A DNA stretch of 64,000 nucleotides from Cronobacter malonaticus LMG 23826 (GTDB lineage Bacteria; Pseudomonadota; Gammaproteobacteria; Enterobacterales; Enterobacteriaceae): the NCBI RefSeq assembly GCF_001277215.2, contig NZ_CP013940.1, positions 1 through 64,000 of the forward strand. Direction: 5' to 3'. The position numbers were made by a program, and so were the translations under genes. The notes beneath the pieces were generated by a model, which was not told the origin of the DNA, ran no database searches, and saw only the letters and a program-made list of their open reading frames with translations. Positions 17,868 through 27,458 of the stretch are shown piece after piece; the stretch's first letter is position 1, and each line of letters starts with the position of its first letter.

Positions 17868-18506
17868 ATGAAGAAGTTAGCCTTATTACTGGGAATGGGG
17901 CTTCTGCTGGCAAGTGCTCAAAGCGCGGCGCACGGGCATCACCACGGAAAGCCGTTGACGGAGGCGGAACGCCAGGCGAGCGAAGGGGTGTTCAACGATA
18001 AAGATGTCAAAGACCGTATGCTTAGCGACTGGGACGGCGTCTGGCAGTCGATTTATCCCTATTTGCTGAGCGGCGATCTCGATCCGGTGCTGGCAAAAAA
18101 AGCGCAGGAAGGCGGTAAAACCGTCGAAGAATATCGCGCGTATTACAAAAAAGGGTATGCCACGGATGTTGACATGATAGGCATTGAAAACAACGTGATG
18201 GAGTTTCACGTCGGGCAGACCGTGAACGCCTGCGAGTATAAATATAACGGCTATAAGATTTTGCATTACGCCTCCGGCAAGAAAGGCGTGCGCTACCTCT
18301 TTGAGTGCACCGACAGCGCGTCAAAAGCGCCGAAGTTTGTGCAGTTCAGCGATCACACCATCGCGCCGCGTAAATCCGCGCATTACCACATTTTTATGGG
18401 CAATAGCTCGCATGAGGCGTTGCTGAAAGAGATGGATAACTGGCCGACATACTATCCGTACCAGTTAAGCAAAGCGCAGGTGGTGGATGAAATGCTGCAC
18501 CACTAA
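17868..18506 (+). CDS. zinT: Periplasmic zinc-binding protein ZinT
   Basis: ZinT (YodA) is a lipocalin-like periplasmic protein that binds zinc or cadmium and passes zinc to ZnuA under shortage. The 212 residues start with a signal peptide ([21 protein letters not shown]), followed by the mature His-rich tip HGHHHGK. The conserved [10 protein letters not shown] segment near residue 170 supplies metal-binding histidines. AGGAGAG precedes the start. A Zur-box candidate overlaps the promoter. It is a single gene, closed by a hairpin and convergent with yiaD. In E. coli K-12 zinT is elsewhere in the genome. Confidence 0.96.
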   Translation: MKKLALLLGMGLLLASAQSAAHGHHHGKPLTEAERQASEGVFNDKDVKDRMLSDWDGVWQSIYPYLLSGDLDPVLAKKAQEGGKTVEEYRAYYKKGYATDVDMIGIENNVMEFHVGQTVNACEYKYNGYKILHYASGKKGVRYLFECTDSASKAPKFVQFSDHTIAPRKSAHYHIFMGNSSHEALLKEMDNWPTYYPYQLSKAQVVDEMLHH

Positions 18507-18518
18507 GGAGTGAAGCAG

Positions 18519-18542
18519 CCTCATCGGGCTTTCCCGATGAGG
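18519..18542. terminator. Hairpin between convergent zinT and yiaD
   Basis: A perfect 10-bp inverted repeat CCTCATCGGG/CCCGATGAGG with loop CTTT lies 12 bp after zinT and 10 bp after the yiaD stop. There is no T-run on either strand, so termination strength is uncertain. Confidence 0.5.
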
Positions 18543-18552
18543 CCATCAGTCG

Positions 18553-19215
18553 TTACTGGAGCGGGCTTAAGGTGATTTCCACGCGACGGTTCTGCGCTTT
18601 ACCCTCTTCGGTGCTGTTGCTGGCGACCGGGTTCGCCGGGCCCATGCCGCTGGTGCGGATGCGGTTGGCGGCCACGCCCTGGGTGATGAGCGCGCTGGCG
18701 ACGCTTTCCGCGCGCTGCTGCGACAGCTTCATGTTCAGCGCCTGCCCGCCGGTGCTGTCGGTATAGCCCACCACGTTCACCGCGGTTTTCGGGTACTCTT
18801 TCAGCACCATCGCCACGCCGGTCAGCGTATTCGCGCCCGCCGGTTTGAGATTCGCCTGGCTGCTGTCGAAGGTCACGTTGTTCGGCATATTCAGGATGAT
18901 GTTATCGCCGCTGCGGGTGACGCTGACGCCGGTGCCCTGCATTTTCTGACGCAGTTTCGCTTCCTGCACATCCATGTAGTAACCCACGCCGCCGCCGAGC
19001 GCCGCGCCCGCCGCCGCGCCAATCAGCGCGCCTTTGCCGCGATCCTTTTTCGACGAAGAAAGCACGCCGACGCCCGCGCCCACCAGCGAGCCAATGCCCG
19101 CGCCAATGCCGGATTTGCCCGCTTCACGTTCGCCGGTGTAAGGGTTTGTGGTGCAGCCTGAAAGGGCCAGTGCGCCGCTGACCATCGCGGCCACAAAAAT
19201 GATGCGTTTTTTCAT
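18553..19215 (-). CDS. yiaD: OmpA-family outer-membrane lipoprotein YiaD
   Basis: The 220-residue lipoprotein has a signal peptide ending in the lipobox LSGC (C21). It then has a glycine-rich region (about 35-80, including GAAAGAALGGGVGYYMD) that probably inserts in or spans the membrane. The C-terminal OmpA domain (about 105-218) holds peptidoglycan-contact segments VVGYTDSTGG and NRRVEI. YiaD is linked in E. coli to suppression of BamB/BamD defects. It matches E. coli in length and is next to bisC, as there. It anchors the outer membrane to peptidoglycan. Confidence 0.95.
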   Translation of the reverse strand: MKKRIIFVAAMVSGALALSGCTTNPYTGEREAGKSGIGAGIGSLVGAGVGVLSSSKKDRGKGALIGAAAGAALGGGVGYYMDVQEAKLRQKMQGTGVSVTRSGDNIILNMPNNVTFDSSQANLKPAGANTLTGVAMVLKEYPKTAVNVVGYTDSTGGQALNMKLSQQRAESVASALITQGVAANRIRTSGMGPANPVASNSTEEGKAQNRRVEITLSPLQ

Positions 19216-19393
19216 CGCATATCCTTATTCAATTTAATTCTGGTTCGCCTGGAGTGGCGGAGGTTGATTATGACGGGGGAATGTGATGAAAATTCCGGGA
19301 AGTGTTCTGATTTTTTATCCATAACGAATCGAGCGGCGACAAAGTAGCCATACTCACGCCGCCTCATCTGCAAACGCCAGTCAGGAGCCCGTT

Positions 19394-21727
19394 TTGGCTA
19401 ACCCATCTGCTTTAAAACGCATCGTTACCGCCGCCCACTGGGGGCCAATGGTTGTCGAGACCGACGGTGAAACCGTGCTCTCTTCTCAGGGCGCGCTGCC
19501 GACGCGCCACCCGAATTCGCTACAAACCGCCGTCCCGGACCAGGTGCACAGCAAGGCGCGCGTGCGCTACCCGATGGCGCGTAAAGGGTTTCTCGCCTCG
19601 CCGGACAGCCCGCAGGGCGTGCGCGGGCAGGATGAGTTTGTGCGTATCAGCTGGGATGAGGCGCTGCGTCTGATTGACCAGCAGCACCGGCGCATCCGAG
19701 AAAGCTACGGCCCGTCGTCGATTTTCGCAGGCTCCTACGGCTGGCGCTCCAACGGCGTGCTGCATAAAGCAGCCACGCTGCTGCAGCGCTATATGAGTCT
19801 CGCGGGCGGCTACACCGGTCATCTGGGCGATTACTCTACGGGGGCCGCGCAGGTGATCATGCCCTACGTGGTCGGCGGCAACGAAGTTTATCAGCAGCAG
19901 ACCAGCTGGCCGTTGGTGCTGGAGCATAGCGACGTGGTAGTGCTGTGGAGCGCCAACCCGCTCAACACGCTGAAAATCGCCTGGAACGCCTCTGACGAAC
20001 AGGGCATCGGTTATTTCGAGAAGCTCAGAGAGAGCGGCAAAAAGCTTATCTGCATCAACCCGATGCGCCCGGAAACCGCCGATTTCTTCGGCGATCGCAT
20101 GGAGTGGATAGCCCCACATATGGGCACCGACGTGGCGCTGATGCTCGGCATCGCCCATACGCTGGTGGAAAACGGCTGGCAGGATGACGATTTCCTCAAC
20201 GCCTGCACGCACGGCTACGCGCAGTTTGCGGCCTACCTGACCGGCGAGCGCGACGGCACGCCGAAAGACGCCGACTGGGCGGCAGCCATCTGCGGCGTCG
20301 ACGCCGCAACCATCCGCCAGCTGGCGAAATTATTCAGCCAGAACCGCACCATGCTGATGGCGGGCTGGGGCATGCAGCGCCAGCAGTATGGCGAGCAGAA
20401 ACACTGGATGCTGGTGACGCTCGCGGCCATGCTCGGCCAGATTGGCCTGCCGGGCGGCGGTTTCGGGCTTTCTTATCACTTCGCCAACGGTGGCAACCCG
20501 ACGCGACGCGCGGCCGTGCTGGCCTCAATGCAGGGCAGCGTGGAAGGCGGCGTTGATGCGGTCGATAAAATCCCGGTGGCGCGCATTGTCGAGGCGCTGG
20601 AAAACCCCGGCGGCGAATATCCGCATAACGGCGAGCCGCGCATTTTCCCGGATATCCGTTTTATCTGGTGGGCGGGCGGCGCTAACTTTACGCATCACCA
20701 GGAGACGCACCGCCTGATTAAGGCGTGGCAGAAACCGGAGCTGGTGGTGATTTCCGAATGCTTCTGGACGGCGGCGGCGAAGCACGCCGATATCGTGCTG
20801 CCGGTAACCACCTCGTTTGAGCGCAACGACATGACCATGACCGGCGACTACAGCAACCAGCATATGGTGCCGATGAAGCAGGTTGTGCCGCCGCAGTATG
20901 AGGCGCGTAACGATTTCGATATCTTCGCCGAACTGTCAGAGCGCTGGGAAACCGGTGGGCGGGCGCGTTTCACCGAAGGCAAAAGCGAGCTGGAGTGGCT
21001 CGAAACCTTCTATAACATCGCCCGCGAGCGCGGCGCGGCGCAGCAGGTGACGCTGCCGGATTTCGCGGATTTCTGGAAGGCGAATCAGATAATCGAGATG
21101 CCGGAGAACCCGAAAAATGCCGAATTCGTGCGTTTTGGCGCGTTTCGTGACGATCCGGCGGCCAACCCGCTCAGCACGCCGAGCGGGAAAATCGAGATCT
21201 ACTCAGAGCGTATTGCCCGCTTCGGCTATGCCGACTGCCCGCCGCACCCGACCTGGCTTGAGCCGGACGAGTGGCACGGCAACGCGCAGCCGGACGAACT
21301 GCAGCTGCTCTCGTCGCATCCGGCGCACCGTCTGCACAGCCAGCTTAACTATTCCGCGCTTCGCGAGCGCTACGCCGTGGCCGGGCGCGAGCCAGTGACG
21401 CTGCACCCGGAAGATGCCCGTAAACGCGGCATCGCCCACGGCGATCTGGTGCGGGTGTGGAACGCGCGCGGCCAGGTGCTGGCGGGTGCGGTGGTGACGG
21501 ACGGCATTAAGCCGGGCGTGATTTGTCTGCATCAGGGCGCGTGGCCCGATTTCGACTGGAGCCAGCAGGGGCTTTGCAAAAACGGCGCGGTGAACGTGCT
21601 GACGCGCGATATCCCGACGTCGCGGCTCGGCAACGGCTGCGCGGCGAACTCCTCGCTGGTACGCGTCGAGAAATACCGCGGGCCCGCGCCGGACGTTACG
21701 GCGTTTGATCCGCCTGCCAGCGCATAA
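19394..21727 (+). CDS. bisC: Biotin sulfoxide reductase (molybdopterin enzyme)
   Basis: BisC reduces biotin-d-sulfoxide, and methionine-S-sulfoxide, back to the parent compound in the cytoplasm. It is a bis-MGD enzyme of the DMSO/TMAO reductase family without an iron-sulfur cluster. The 777 residues equal E. coli BisC. The segment [12 protein letters not shown] contains the expected molybdenum ligand Ser148 (position inferred from the family). The end has the MGD-binding [13 protein letters not shown] segment. It starts with TTG, with AGGAG 8 nt upstream; no ATG fits the conserved N-terminus [17 protein letters not shown]. It lacks a Tat signal. Its last 32 bp overlap the convergent yiaC. Confidence 0.96.
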   Translation: MANPSALKRIVTAAHWGPMVVETDGETVLSSQGALPTRHPNSLQTAVPDQVHSKARVRYPMARKGFLASPDSPQGVRGQDEFVRISWDEALRLIDQQHRRIRESYGPSSIFAGSYGWRSNGVLHKAATLLQRYMSLAGGYTGHLGDYSTGAAQVIMPYVVGGNEVYQQQTSWPLVLEHSDVVVLWSANPLNTLKIAWNASDEQGIGYFEKLRESGKKLICINPMRPETADFFGDRMEWIAPHMGTDVALMLGIAHTLVENGWQDDDFLNACTHGYAQFAAYLTGERDGTPKDADWAAAICGVDAATIRQLAKLFSQNRTMLMAGWGMQRQQYGEQKHWMLVTLAAMLGQIGLPGGGFGLSYHFANGGNPTRRAAVLASMQGSVEGGVDAVDKIPVARIVEALENPGGEYPHNGEPRIFPDIRFIWWAGGANFTHHQETHRLIKAWQKPELVVISECFWTAAAKHADIVLPVTTSFERNDMTMTGDYSNQHMVPMKQVVPPQYEARNDFDIFAELSERWETGGRARFTEGKSELEWLETFYNIARERGAAQQVTLPDFADFWKANQIIEMPENPKNAEFVRFGAFRDDPAANPLSTPSGKIEIYSERIARFGYADCPPHPTWLEPDEWHGNAQPDELQLLSSHPAHRLHSQLNYSALRERYAVAGREPVTLHPEDARKRGIAHGDLVRVWNARGQVLAGAVVTDGIKPGVICLHQGAWPDFDWSQQGLCKNGAVNVLTRDIPTSRLGNGCAANSSLVRVEKYRGPAPDVTAFDPPASA

Positions 21728-22136
21728 TCCAGGTCGGGTGGCCGGTCTCTTCCTGCCACGCGCTCTCTTCAATACGAAACCCCCGGGCGTGATAGAAATG
21801 CACCGCCCGGGTGTTTTTCTGGTAGACCTCAAGATGCAGGGTATCGTACTGCGATTGCACCTGCGTAAGCAGGGCGGTGCCGATGCCTTTTCCCTCGCAG
21901 TCAGGTGACACGAACAGCGCACCAATAAAGTTTTCATGCATCACGCTGATAAACCCGCGAAGCTTACCGTCGTTTTCTTCCACCCACGTGCAGGCACCGG
22001 GCAGATAGACGTCGCGCACAATCGGCAGGCTGGCGCGCCAGTAGTCAGGCTGAATGAACGGATGCCCGGCGGTGGTGCTGGCAAGCCACAGTGAAAGGAT
22101 GGCGTCGCGGTCGGAAGGCCGCTGCGCGCGGATCAC
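21696..22136 (-). CDS. yiaC: GNAT-family N-acetyltransferase YiaC
   Basis: YiaC is a Gcn5-related acetyltransferase; in E. coli it acts as a protein lysine acetyltransferase affecting motility. The GTG start at 22136 gives 146 residues, the E. coli length, with GGAG 8 nt before it. The protein reads [18 protein letters not shown] at its N-terminus. The acetyl-CoA loop is [13 protein letters not shown] (Q/RxxGxG/A variant EGKGIG), followed by [23 protein letters not shown] overlaps the tag stop, so it is translationally coupled to tag. Its 3' end overlaps bisC by 32 bp in convergent orientation. A longer ATG frame upstream runs into tag and is rejected. Confidence 0.92.
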   Translation of the reverse strand: MIRAQRPSDRDAILSLWLASTTAGHPFIQPDYWRASLPIVRDVYLPGACTWVEENDGKLRGFISVMHENFIGALFVSPDCEGKGIGTALLTQVQSQYDTLHLEVYQKNTRAVHFYHARGFRIEESAWQEETGHPTWIMRWQADQTP

Positions 22137-22696
22137 GGGCGGTGCTCCGGGTGGCGGCCGCACGTGGTGAGATGATCGTTCACCAGCCCGCAGGCCTGCA
22201 TGAAGGAGTAACAAATCGTCGGGCCGACAAACTTAAAGCCGCGTTTTTTCAGCGCCTTCGAGAGCGCCTGCGCTTCAGGCGTCGTCACCGGCACCTGCGC
22301 GAGCGTCTGCGGAGAGTTGATTTTTGGCTCGCCCCCGACGAAAGACCAGACAAACGCTGAGAAATCTTCCCCCTGCGCCTGCATGGCGATATACGCCCGC
22401 GCGTTGGCGATAATGGCTTCGATTTTTCCGCGATGGCGAATAATCCCCGGCTCCAGCACCAGCGCGTCGACATCTTCCGGCCCCATCTGCGCCACGGCAT
22501 ATGGCTCAAACCCGTGGAAACAGCGGCGATAGTGTTCGCGCTTTTTCAGCACGGTTATCCATGACAGCCCGGCCTGCTGGCCTTCGAGACAGATCATCTC
22601 AAACAGCTTGTGGTTGTCTTTCTGAGGTTCGCCCCACTCTTCGTCATGGTAGGCGAGATAAAGCGGGTCCTGGGTGACCCATCCGCAACGTTCCAT
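22133..22696 (-). CDS. tag: DNA-3-methyladenine glycosylase I
   Basis: Tag removes 3-methyladenine, and weakly 3-methylguanine, from alkylated DNA in base excision repair, and is constitutive. The 187 residues starting MERCGWVTQDPLY equal E. coli. The zinc ligands C4, H17, H175 and C179 are all conserved (LVNDHLTTC at the end), as are the catalytic segment KLFEMICLEGQQAGLSW and GIIRHRGKI. ATG 22696 is chosen over an upstream in-frame start because it matches the family and has GAGGG nearby. It is the first gene of a two-gene unit with yiaC (4-bp overlap). Confidence 0.97.
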   Translation of the reverse strand: MERCGWVTQDPLYLAYHDEEWGEPQKDNHKLFEMICLEGQQAGLSWITVLKKREHYRRCFHGFEPYAVAQMGPEDVDALVLEPGIIRHRGKIEAIIANARAYIAMQAQGEDFSAFVWSFVGGEPKINSPQTLAQVPVTTPEAQALSKALKKRGFKFVGPTICYSFMQACGLVNDHLTTCGRHPEHRP

Positions 22697-22851
22697 CCTG
22701 CATTCCCTCATTGTAATAAACACCCTGGCGATTTTCCGAAGCGGCTTGACGTTGCGAATAAAGAGACAATAGTTAATTCAGGGTTACTCGCCCATCCGCT
22801 AATAACGTCAATAAAAACGGCCGGAACCGGCTCTCTTCTGGAGTCGCTTTG

Positions 22852-23490
22852 ATGATGATAACTATCTCTGGACGCCATGCGTTACGACGCGCGGCGGTAC
22901 TGTTGTGGTCTCTGGTTTTTACCCAGGCGGCACACGCCTGGCAACAGGAATATATCGCTGCTGACCCCCAAAGTAACACTTCTGAACGCTATACATGGGA
23001 CAGCGATCGCACACCAAGTTATGACGAGATCCTGGCCGAGCGCGTGGCGCAGACGCAGCGCGATGAAGCTGCGATGGCCGCTATGCCGGCAGGCCTGAAC
23101 CTGACATGGCCGCTGCCGGTGGTCGCTCGCCCGGTGGCGGGCTGGCGGCGTGAAGCCGACGGCCTGCCTTTACAGGAGAATGGTGCCAGCGCAAATAACG
23201 CCTACTGGCATGCGAGCGTCGGCTCGCTCGGCTGGCGGCTCGATTCACGCCTCGGCGCGGTACGGCCGTGGGCGCAGGTGAGCTATAACCAGCAGCACGG
23301 CGATCCGCTGTGGAGTATGCAGCCGCTGCTGCCTGGCAGCCAGTACGGCTCGTGGATGGATGTTTCGGTCGGCGCTGATATGCCGATTAACAAGCATCTC
23401 GCGGCCTAGGCGTCCTTCTCCCAGGCGGAAGGGCGGCTTAGCGAAAACGACGCGCAAATGTACAACCTCGGCCTTAGCGCGACGTTTTAG
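22852..23490 (+). pseudogene. yhjY: Autotransporter-barrel protein YhjY interrupted by an amber codon
   Basis: The frame starts at ATG 22852, with GGAG 8 nt upstream and a signal peptide ending TQAAHA. It reads through WQQEYIAAD and RYTWDSD, like E. coli YhjY, until TAG at 23407 (codon 186). Beyond it the same frame continues for 26 codons, with ASFSQAEGRLSEND and then NLGLSATF ending in Phe, the hallmark C-terminal beta strand needed for BAM recognition. The family has Tyr at the stop position (LGAYA-type segment), so a single change from TAC or TAT made the amber. Without suppression the barrel loses its last strands. It could be a sequencing error or strain-specific decay. The position between tag and yhjX is as in E. 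coli. Confidence 0.8.
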
Positions 23491-23535
23491 GGCGTGCCAT
23501 TCGCGCCCGTTCAAGGCCATCCATGCCTTTGTAGC

Positions 23536-23566
23536 GGCAGTTCATTCCGCGCCTGCGGCATCTCAT
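23536..23566 (+). promoter_or_regulatory. PyrR (YpdB)-type direct repeat upstream of yhjX
   Basis: GGCAGTTCAT (23536-23545) and GGCATCTCAT (23557-23566) are separated by exactly 11 bp. This matches the known E. coli YpdB target, two GGCATTTCAT repeats with an 11-bp spacer, with one mismatch per repeat. It lies 81 bp before the yhjX start. Confidence 0.8.
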
Positions 23567-23646
23567 GCCGTTTTCCCCCGAAAAAGTAGGGGTTTCGCTA
23601 TCGTTGCAGGTAGTGAAGCTTTCTTCTTATCTGTGGGACAACAACC

Positions 23647-24849
23647 ATGAAGACATCCATCCAACCGCATACCCGGTGGCTCACCCTGGTGGGCACGATT
23701 GTTACCCAGTTCGCGCTGGGTTCGGTTTATACCTGGAGCCTGTTTAACGGTGCCCTGTCGCAAAAGCTTGATGAGCCGGTAAGCCAGGTGGCGTTCTCTT
23801 TTGGCCTGCTGAGCCTGGGGCTGGCGCTGTCGTCGTCGGTCGCCGGTAAACTGCAGGAGCGTTTCGGCGTAAAACGCGTGACGATCGCCTCCGGCGTGCT
23901 GCTGGGGTTAGGGCTGGTGCTCACCTCTCATGCCAGCAACCTGATGATGCTCTGGCTGAGCGCGGGCGTGCTGGTGGGGCTGGCGGACGGCGCGGGTTAT
24001 CTGCTGACGCTCTCTAACTGCGTGAAGTGGTTCCCGGAGCGCAAAGGGCTTATCTCTGCATTTTCTATCGGCGCGTATGGTCTGGGTAGCCTTGGCTTTA
24101 AATTTATCGACAGCCATCTGCTGGCGTCCGTCGGGCTTGAGCGCACGTTTATTATCTGGGGCGGTATGGTGATGGTGATGATTATCGGCGGCGCGCTGCT
24201 GATGAAAGATGCGCTGAATCAGCCTGCGCGCACCGGCAACAACGCGGGCGAAGGCGACTACAGCCTTGCCGAATCGATGCGTAAACCGCAGTACTGGATG
24301 CTGGCGCTGATGTTCCTGACCGCCTGCATGAGCGGCCTGTATGTGATTGGCGTGGCGAAAGATATCGCGCAGGGCATGGTGCGCCTCGACGCCGCCACCG
24401 CCGCGAACGCGGTTACCGTGATTTCCATCGCCAACCTGACGGGCCGCCTGGTGCTCGGCATTCTCTCCGACAAAATGCCGCGCATTCGCGTCATTACGCT
24501 CGGCCAGATGATCTCGCTGGTGGGGATGGCCGCGCTGCTTTTCGCACCGCTCAATGAAATGACCTTCTTCGCCGCCATCGCCTGCGTGGCCTTTAACTTC
24601 GGCGGCACCATTACGGTTTACCCGTCGCTGGTCAGTGATTTCTTTGGCCTGAATAATCTGGCGAAAAACTACGGCGTGATTTATCTCGGCTTTGGGATCG
24701 GCAGCATCTGCGGTTCGATTATCGCCTCGCTGTTCGGCGGCTTTTACGTCACCTTCTGCGTTATCTTCGCGCTGCTGATTGTCTCGCTGGCGATCTCCAC
24801 CACCATTCGTCAGCCGCGCCGCGAAGCCTGGGAACACGCCCGCGCCTGA
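23647..24849 (+). CDS. yhjX: Pyruvate-inducible MFS transporter YhjX
   Basis: The 400-residue, 12-segment MFS protein starts [12 protein letters not shown] and belongs to the oxalate/formate antiporter-like branch. In E. coli YhjX is the main target of the PyrS/PyrR (YpdAB) two-component system, which responds to extracellular pyruvate. The conserved direct repeat upstream indicates the same control. The loop between TM2 and TM3 carries [11 protein letters not shown], the MFS motif A region, and SDKMPRIRV marks the second half. A strong GC hairpin follows the stop. The exact substrate remains uncertain in the family. Confidence 0.94.
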   Translation: MKTSIQPHTRWLTLVGTIVTQFALGSVYTWSLFNGALSQKLDEPVSQVAFSFGLLSLGLALSSSVAGKLQERFGVKRVTIASGVLLGLGLVLTSHASNLMMLWLSAGVLVGLADGAGYLLTLSNCVKWFPERKGLISAFSIGAYGLGSLGFKFIDSHLLASVGLERTFIIWGGMVMVMIIGGALLMKDALNQPARTGNNAGEGDYSLAESMRKPQYWMLALMFLTACMSGLYVIGVAKDIAQGMVRLDAATAANAVTVISIANLTGRLVLGILSDKMPRIRVITLGQMISLVGMAALLFAPLNEMTFFAAIACVAFNFGGTITVYPSLVSDFFGLNNLAKNYGVIYLGFGIGSICGSIIASLFGGFYVTFCVIFALLIVSLAISTTIRQPRREAWEHARA

Positions 24850-24857
24850 TGTCCTTT

Positions 24858-24884
24858 CGCCGCCGCGCTCTGCGGCGGCGCTTT
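24858..24884 (+). terminator. Terminator hairpin after yhjX
   Basis: A 9-bp perfect stem CGCCGCCGC/GCGGCGGCG with loop GCTCT, followed by CTTT, starts 9 bp after the yhjX stop. The T-run is short. Confidence 0.55.
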
Positions 24885-24967
24885 CCCCGAATGTTCTCAC
24901 TTTCTCCCCAGTTCGCTCAGACGTTCTATGCTTAATAGCTGTGATTGCCAACACGAAGGAGAACAAG

Positions 24968-25399
24968 ATGTCCTTAGAAAAAGTGGTTTATCGCGCAAAA
25001 GCGAAAGCAACTGGCGGCCGTGACGGCCGTGCGACGTCCGATGACGGCGTGCTGGACGTGAAACTCGGCGTGCCAAAAGAGATGGGCGGCCAGGGTGGTC
25101 AGGTGACTAACCCGGAACAGCTTTTCGCCGCAGGGTACTCCGCCTGCTTCCTGGGCGCGCTGAAACATGTCGCCTCCCAGGAGAAGAAAAAAGTGCCGCA
25201 GGACGCCTTTATCGAAGGGCAAGTAGGCATTGGGCCGCTGCCGACCGGTTTCGGGATTGAAGCCCAGCTGGATATCCATCTGCCGGGCATGGACCGCGCA
25301 GAGGCCGAAGAACTGGTGCAGAAAGCGCACATCGTTTGCCCGTACTCCAACGCGACGCGCGGCAACATTGACGTTAAGCTGAACGTCATTACCGACTAA
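24968..25399 (+). CDS. Organic hydroperoxide resistance peroxidase (Ohr/OsmC family)
   Basis: The 143-residue protein starts [17 protein letters not shown] with an ideal AAGGAG upstream. The family cysteines are C60 ([10 protein letters not shown]) and C124 ([13 protein letters not shown]), the Ohr arrangement of two redox cysteines in a dimeric, thiol-dependent organic peroxidase. The segment [14 protein letters not shown] is diagnostic. It would detoxify lipid and organic hydroperoxides in the cytoplasm, using lipoyl-type reductants. No ohrR gene is adjacent. The longer upstream in-frame extension into the yhjX end is not coding. It is absent from this place in E. coli K-12. Confidence 0.92.
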   Translation: MSLEKVVYRAKAKATGGRDGRATSDDGVLDVKLGVPKEMGGQGGQVTNPEQLFAAGYSACFLGALKHVASQEKKKVPQDAFIEGQVGIGPLPTGFGIEAQLDIHLPGMDRAEAEELVQKAHIVCPYSNATRGNIDVKLNVITD

Positions 25400-25610
25400 C
25401 CGGTTGTCCCGCTCCGTAAAATGCGGTTCCGGCCTCATATTTTTGTAAATACGAGCCGGGCCGCCCTAATTGCCCGCACTTTTCCCCGCCTCTGTGGTCT
25501 ACTACCCCGCGACTGAGTTAAGAATCGCCTGATTCCCTCAGTATTATTACGTATACCTTTTTTATTTTTTTGGGGAACGGGTTTACCACCTGTTTGCCCG
25601 GGCGGCTTGC

Positions 25611-27290
25611 ATGAAATACATCCTCTCGATGACCCAACAGAAACTGTGCATTCTGCTGGCGGTCTACATCGGCCTCTTTTTTAACTGCGCGGTGTTATAT
25701 CGTCGCTTTGACGGATATGCGCAGAACCTCTCCTGGATTAACGCGGTATCCATGGTTGTCGAACTGGCGGCCACGGTGCTCGTCACGTTCTTCCTGCTGC
25801 GTGTGTTGTCGCTACTGGGACGGCGCGTCTGGCGCGTGCTGGCGTCGCTGGTAGTGCTGTTCTCCGCCGCGGCCAGCTATTACATGACGTTCATGAACGT
25901 AGTGATTGGCTACGGGATTATCGCGTCGGTAATGACGACCGATATCGATCTCTCCAAAGAAGTGGTGGGCTGGCAGTTCATCGTGTGGATGGTCCTGGTG
26001 TGCATCGTGCCGCTGGCGCTTATCTGGGGAAGCCGCTGCCGCGATACGCTGCTGCGCCAGCTCCGTACCCGCGATCAGCGTCTGAAAAGCGCGGCGGTGG
26101 TGATTGTGGCGGGCCTGCTGGTCTGGGCACCGATTCGCCTGCTGGATTTGCAGCAGAAGAACGAAGAGCGCACCTCTGGGGTTGATATGCCAAGCTACGG
26201 CGGCGTTGTAGCGAACTCGTATCTGCCGTCGAACTGGCTCTCCGCGCTGGGGCTGTACGCCTGGGCGCAGGTCGATGAATCCAGCGATAATAAATCCCTG
26301 CTGAACCCGGCCAAAAAGTTTACCTGGCAGGCACCGCAGGGTATTGATGACACGTATGTGGTGTTTATCATCGGCGAAACCACGCGCTGGGATCATATGG
26401 GTCTGCTCGGTTATGACCGTAACACTACGCCGAAACTCGCCCAGGAGAAAAACCTGGCGGCGTTCCGCGGCGAATCGTGTGATACCGCGACCAAACTCTC
26501 GCTGCGCTGCATGTTTGTTCGTGAAGGCGGCGCGGATGATAACCCGCAGCGCACGCTGAAAGAGCAAAACGTGTTCGCGGTACTCAAACAGCTGGGCTTT
26601 AGCTCGGATCTGTACGCGATGCAGAGCGAAATGTGGTTCTACAGCAACACCATGGCGGACAACATCGCCTACCGCGAGCAGATCGGCGCCGAGCCGCGCA
26701 ACCGCGGTAAGCAGGTGGACGATATGCTGCTGGTGGATGAGATGAAAAACTCGCTGGTAGGGCACGATAAGGGCAAACACCTTATCATTCTGCATACCAA
26801 AGGCTCGCACTATAACTATGTGCAGCGTTATCCGAGAAGCTATGCGCGCTGGCAGCCGGAGTGTATGGGCGTTGATTCAGACTGTAGCCGTCAGGAGCTG
26901 ATTAACGCGTACGATAACTCGGTGCTATACGTCGACAGCTTTATCTCCGATGTCATCGACCAGGTCCGCAATAAAAAAGCGATTGTGTTCTACGCCGCGG
27001 ATCATGGCGAATCGATCAACGAAAAAGAGCATCTGCACGGCACGCCGCGCAACGTCGCGCCGCCGGAGCAGTTCCGCGTGCCGATGATGGTCTGGATGTC
27101 CGACAGCTATCTGGCCGATCCGCAGCATGCGCAGGCGTTCGCGCAGCTTAAACTGCAGGCAGAGCAGAAGCGCCCGCATCGTCACGTTGAGCTGTTCGAT
27201 ACCATTATGGGCTGCCTCGGCTACCAGTCGCCGGACGGCGGCATCAACCAGAATAACAACTGGTGTCATGTTCCTTCTGCCGCAAAATAG
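25611..27290 (+). CDS. eptB: Kdo(2)-lipid A phosphoethanolamine transferase EptB
   Basis: EptB adds phosphoethanolamine to the outer Kdo of LPS on the periplasmic face of the inner membrane. Its 559 residues have about five N-terminal membrane segments (residues 10-180) and a periplasmic alkaline-phosphatase-like domain. Conserved elements are IIGETTRWDHMG at 253-264, the nucleophile Thr294 (by alignment with MCR/EptA spacing) between C290 and C300 (CDTATKLSLRC), and AADHGESINEKEHLHGTP near the C-terminus. E. coli eptB is silenced by the sRNA MgrR. Here it is followed by proK, as in E. coli. Confidence 0.97.
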   Translation: MKYILSMTQQKLCILLAVYIGLFFNCAVLYRRFDGYAQNLSWINAVSMVVELAATVLVTFFLLRVLSLLGRRVWRVLASLVVLFSAAASYYMTFMNVVIGYGIIASVMTTDIDLSKEVVGWQFIVWMVLVCIVPLALIWGSRCRDTLLRQLRTRDQRLKSAAVVIVAGLLVWAPIRLLDLQQKNEERTSGVDMPSYGGVVANSYLPSNWLSALGLYAWAQVDESSDNKSLLNPAKKFTWQAPQGIDDTYVVFIIGETTRWDHMGLLGYDRNTTPKLAQEKNLAAFRGESCDTATKLSLRCMFVREGGADDNPQRTLKEQNVFAVLKQLGFSSDLYAMQSEMWFYSNTMADNIAYREQIGAEPRNRGKQVDDMLLVDEMKNSLVGHDKGKHLIILHTKGSHYNYVQRYPRSYARWQPECMGVDSDCSRQELINAYDNSVLYVDSFISDVIDQVRNKKAIVFYAADHGESINEKEHLHGTPRNVAPPEQFRVPMMVWMSDSYLADPQHAQAFAQLKLQAEQKRPHRHVELFDTIMGCLGYQSPDGGINQNNNWCHVPSAAK

Positions 27291-27330
27291 CCATATCGCT
27301 GGCTTTTCAGCCGATCGACAGGCTTTTTTA
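27289..27330 (+). terminator. Possible terminator region after eptB
   Basis: Two short hairpins overlap the gene end: AGCCA/TGGCT followed by TTTT, and AGCC/GGCT followed by six T. Each stem has only 4-5 bp, so this is weak. Confidence 0.35.
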
Positions 27331-27340
27331 AAGTAAGGGA

Positions 27341-27369
27341 TTGACGGGAATTAGGGTGCGCAGTAATAT
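27341..27369 (+). promoter_or_regulatory. proK promoter
   Basis: TTGACG (27341-27346) and TAATAT (27364-27369) are separated by 17 bp. The downstream GCGCCCCGC is a GC-rich discriminator of the kind found in stringently controlled stable RNA promoters. The tRNA begins at 27382. Confidence 0.85.
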
Positions 27370-27381
27370 GCGCCCCGCATT

Positions 27382-27450
<69 letters not shown>

Positions 27451-27458
<8 letters not shown>

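Noticed and set aside
22137-22214. Extended ATG start for yiaC
   Set aside because: The extra 26 residues lie inside tag and are not part of the family. GTG 22136 has a proper ribosome-binding site and gives the E. coli length.
24779-24967. Longer N-terminus for the Ohr-like gene
   Set aside because: It overlaps the end of yhjX and its terminator, and the ideal AAGGAG is at 24968's start.
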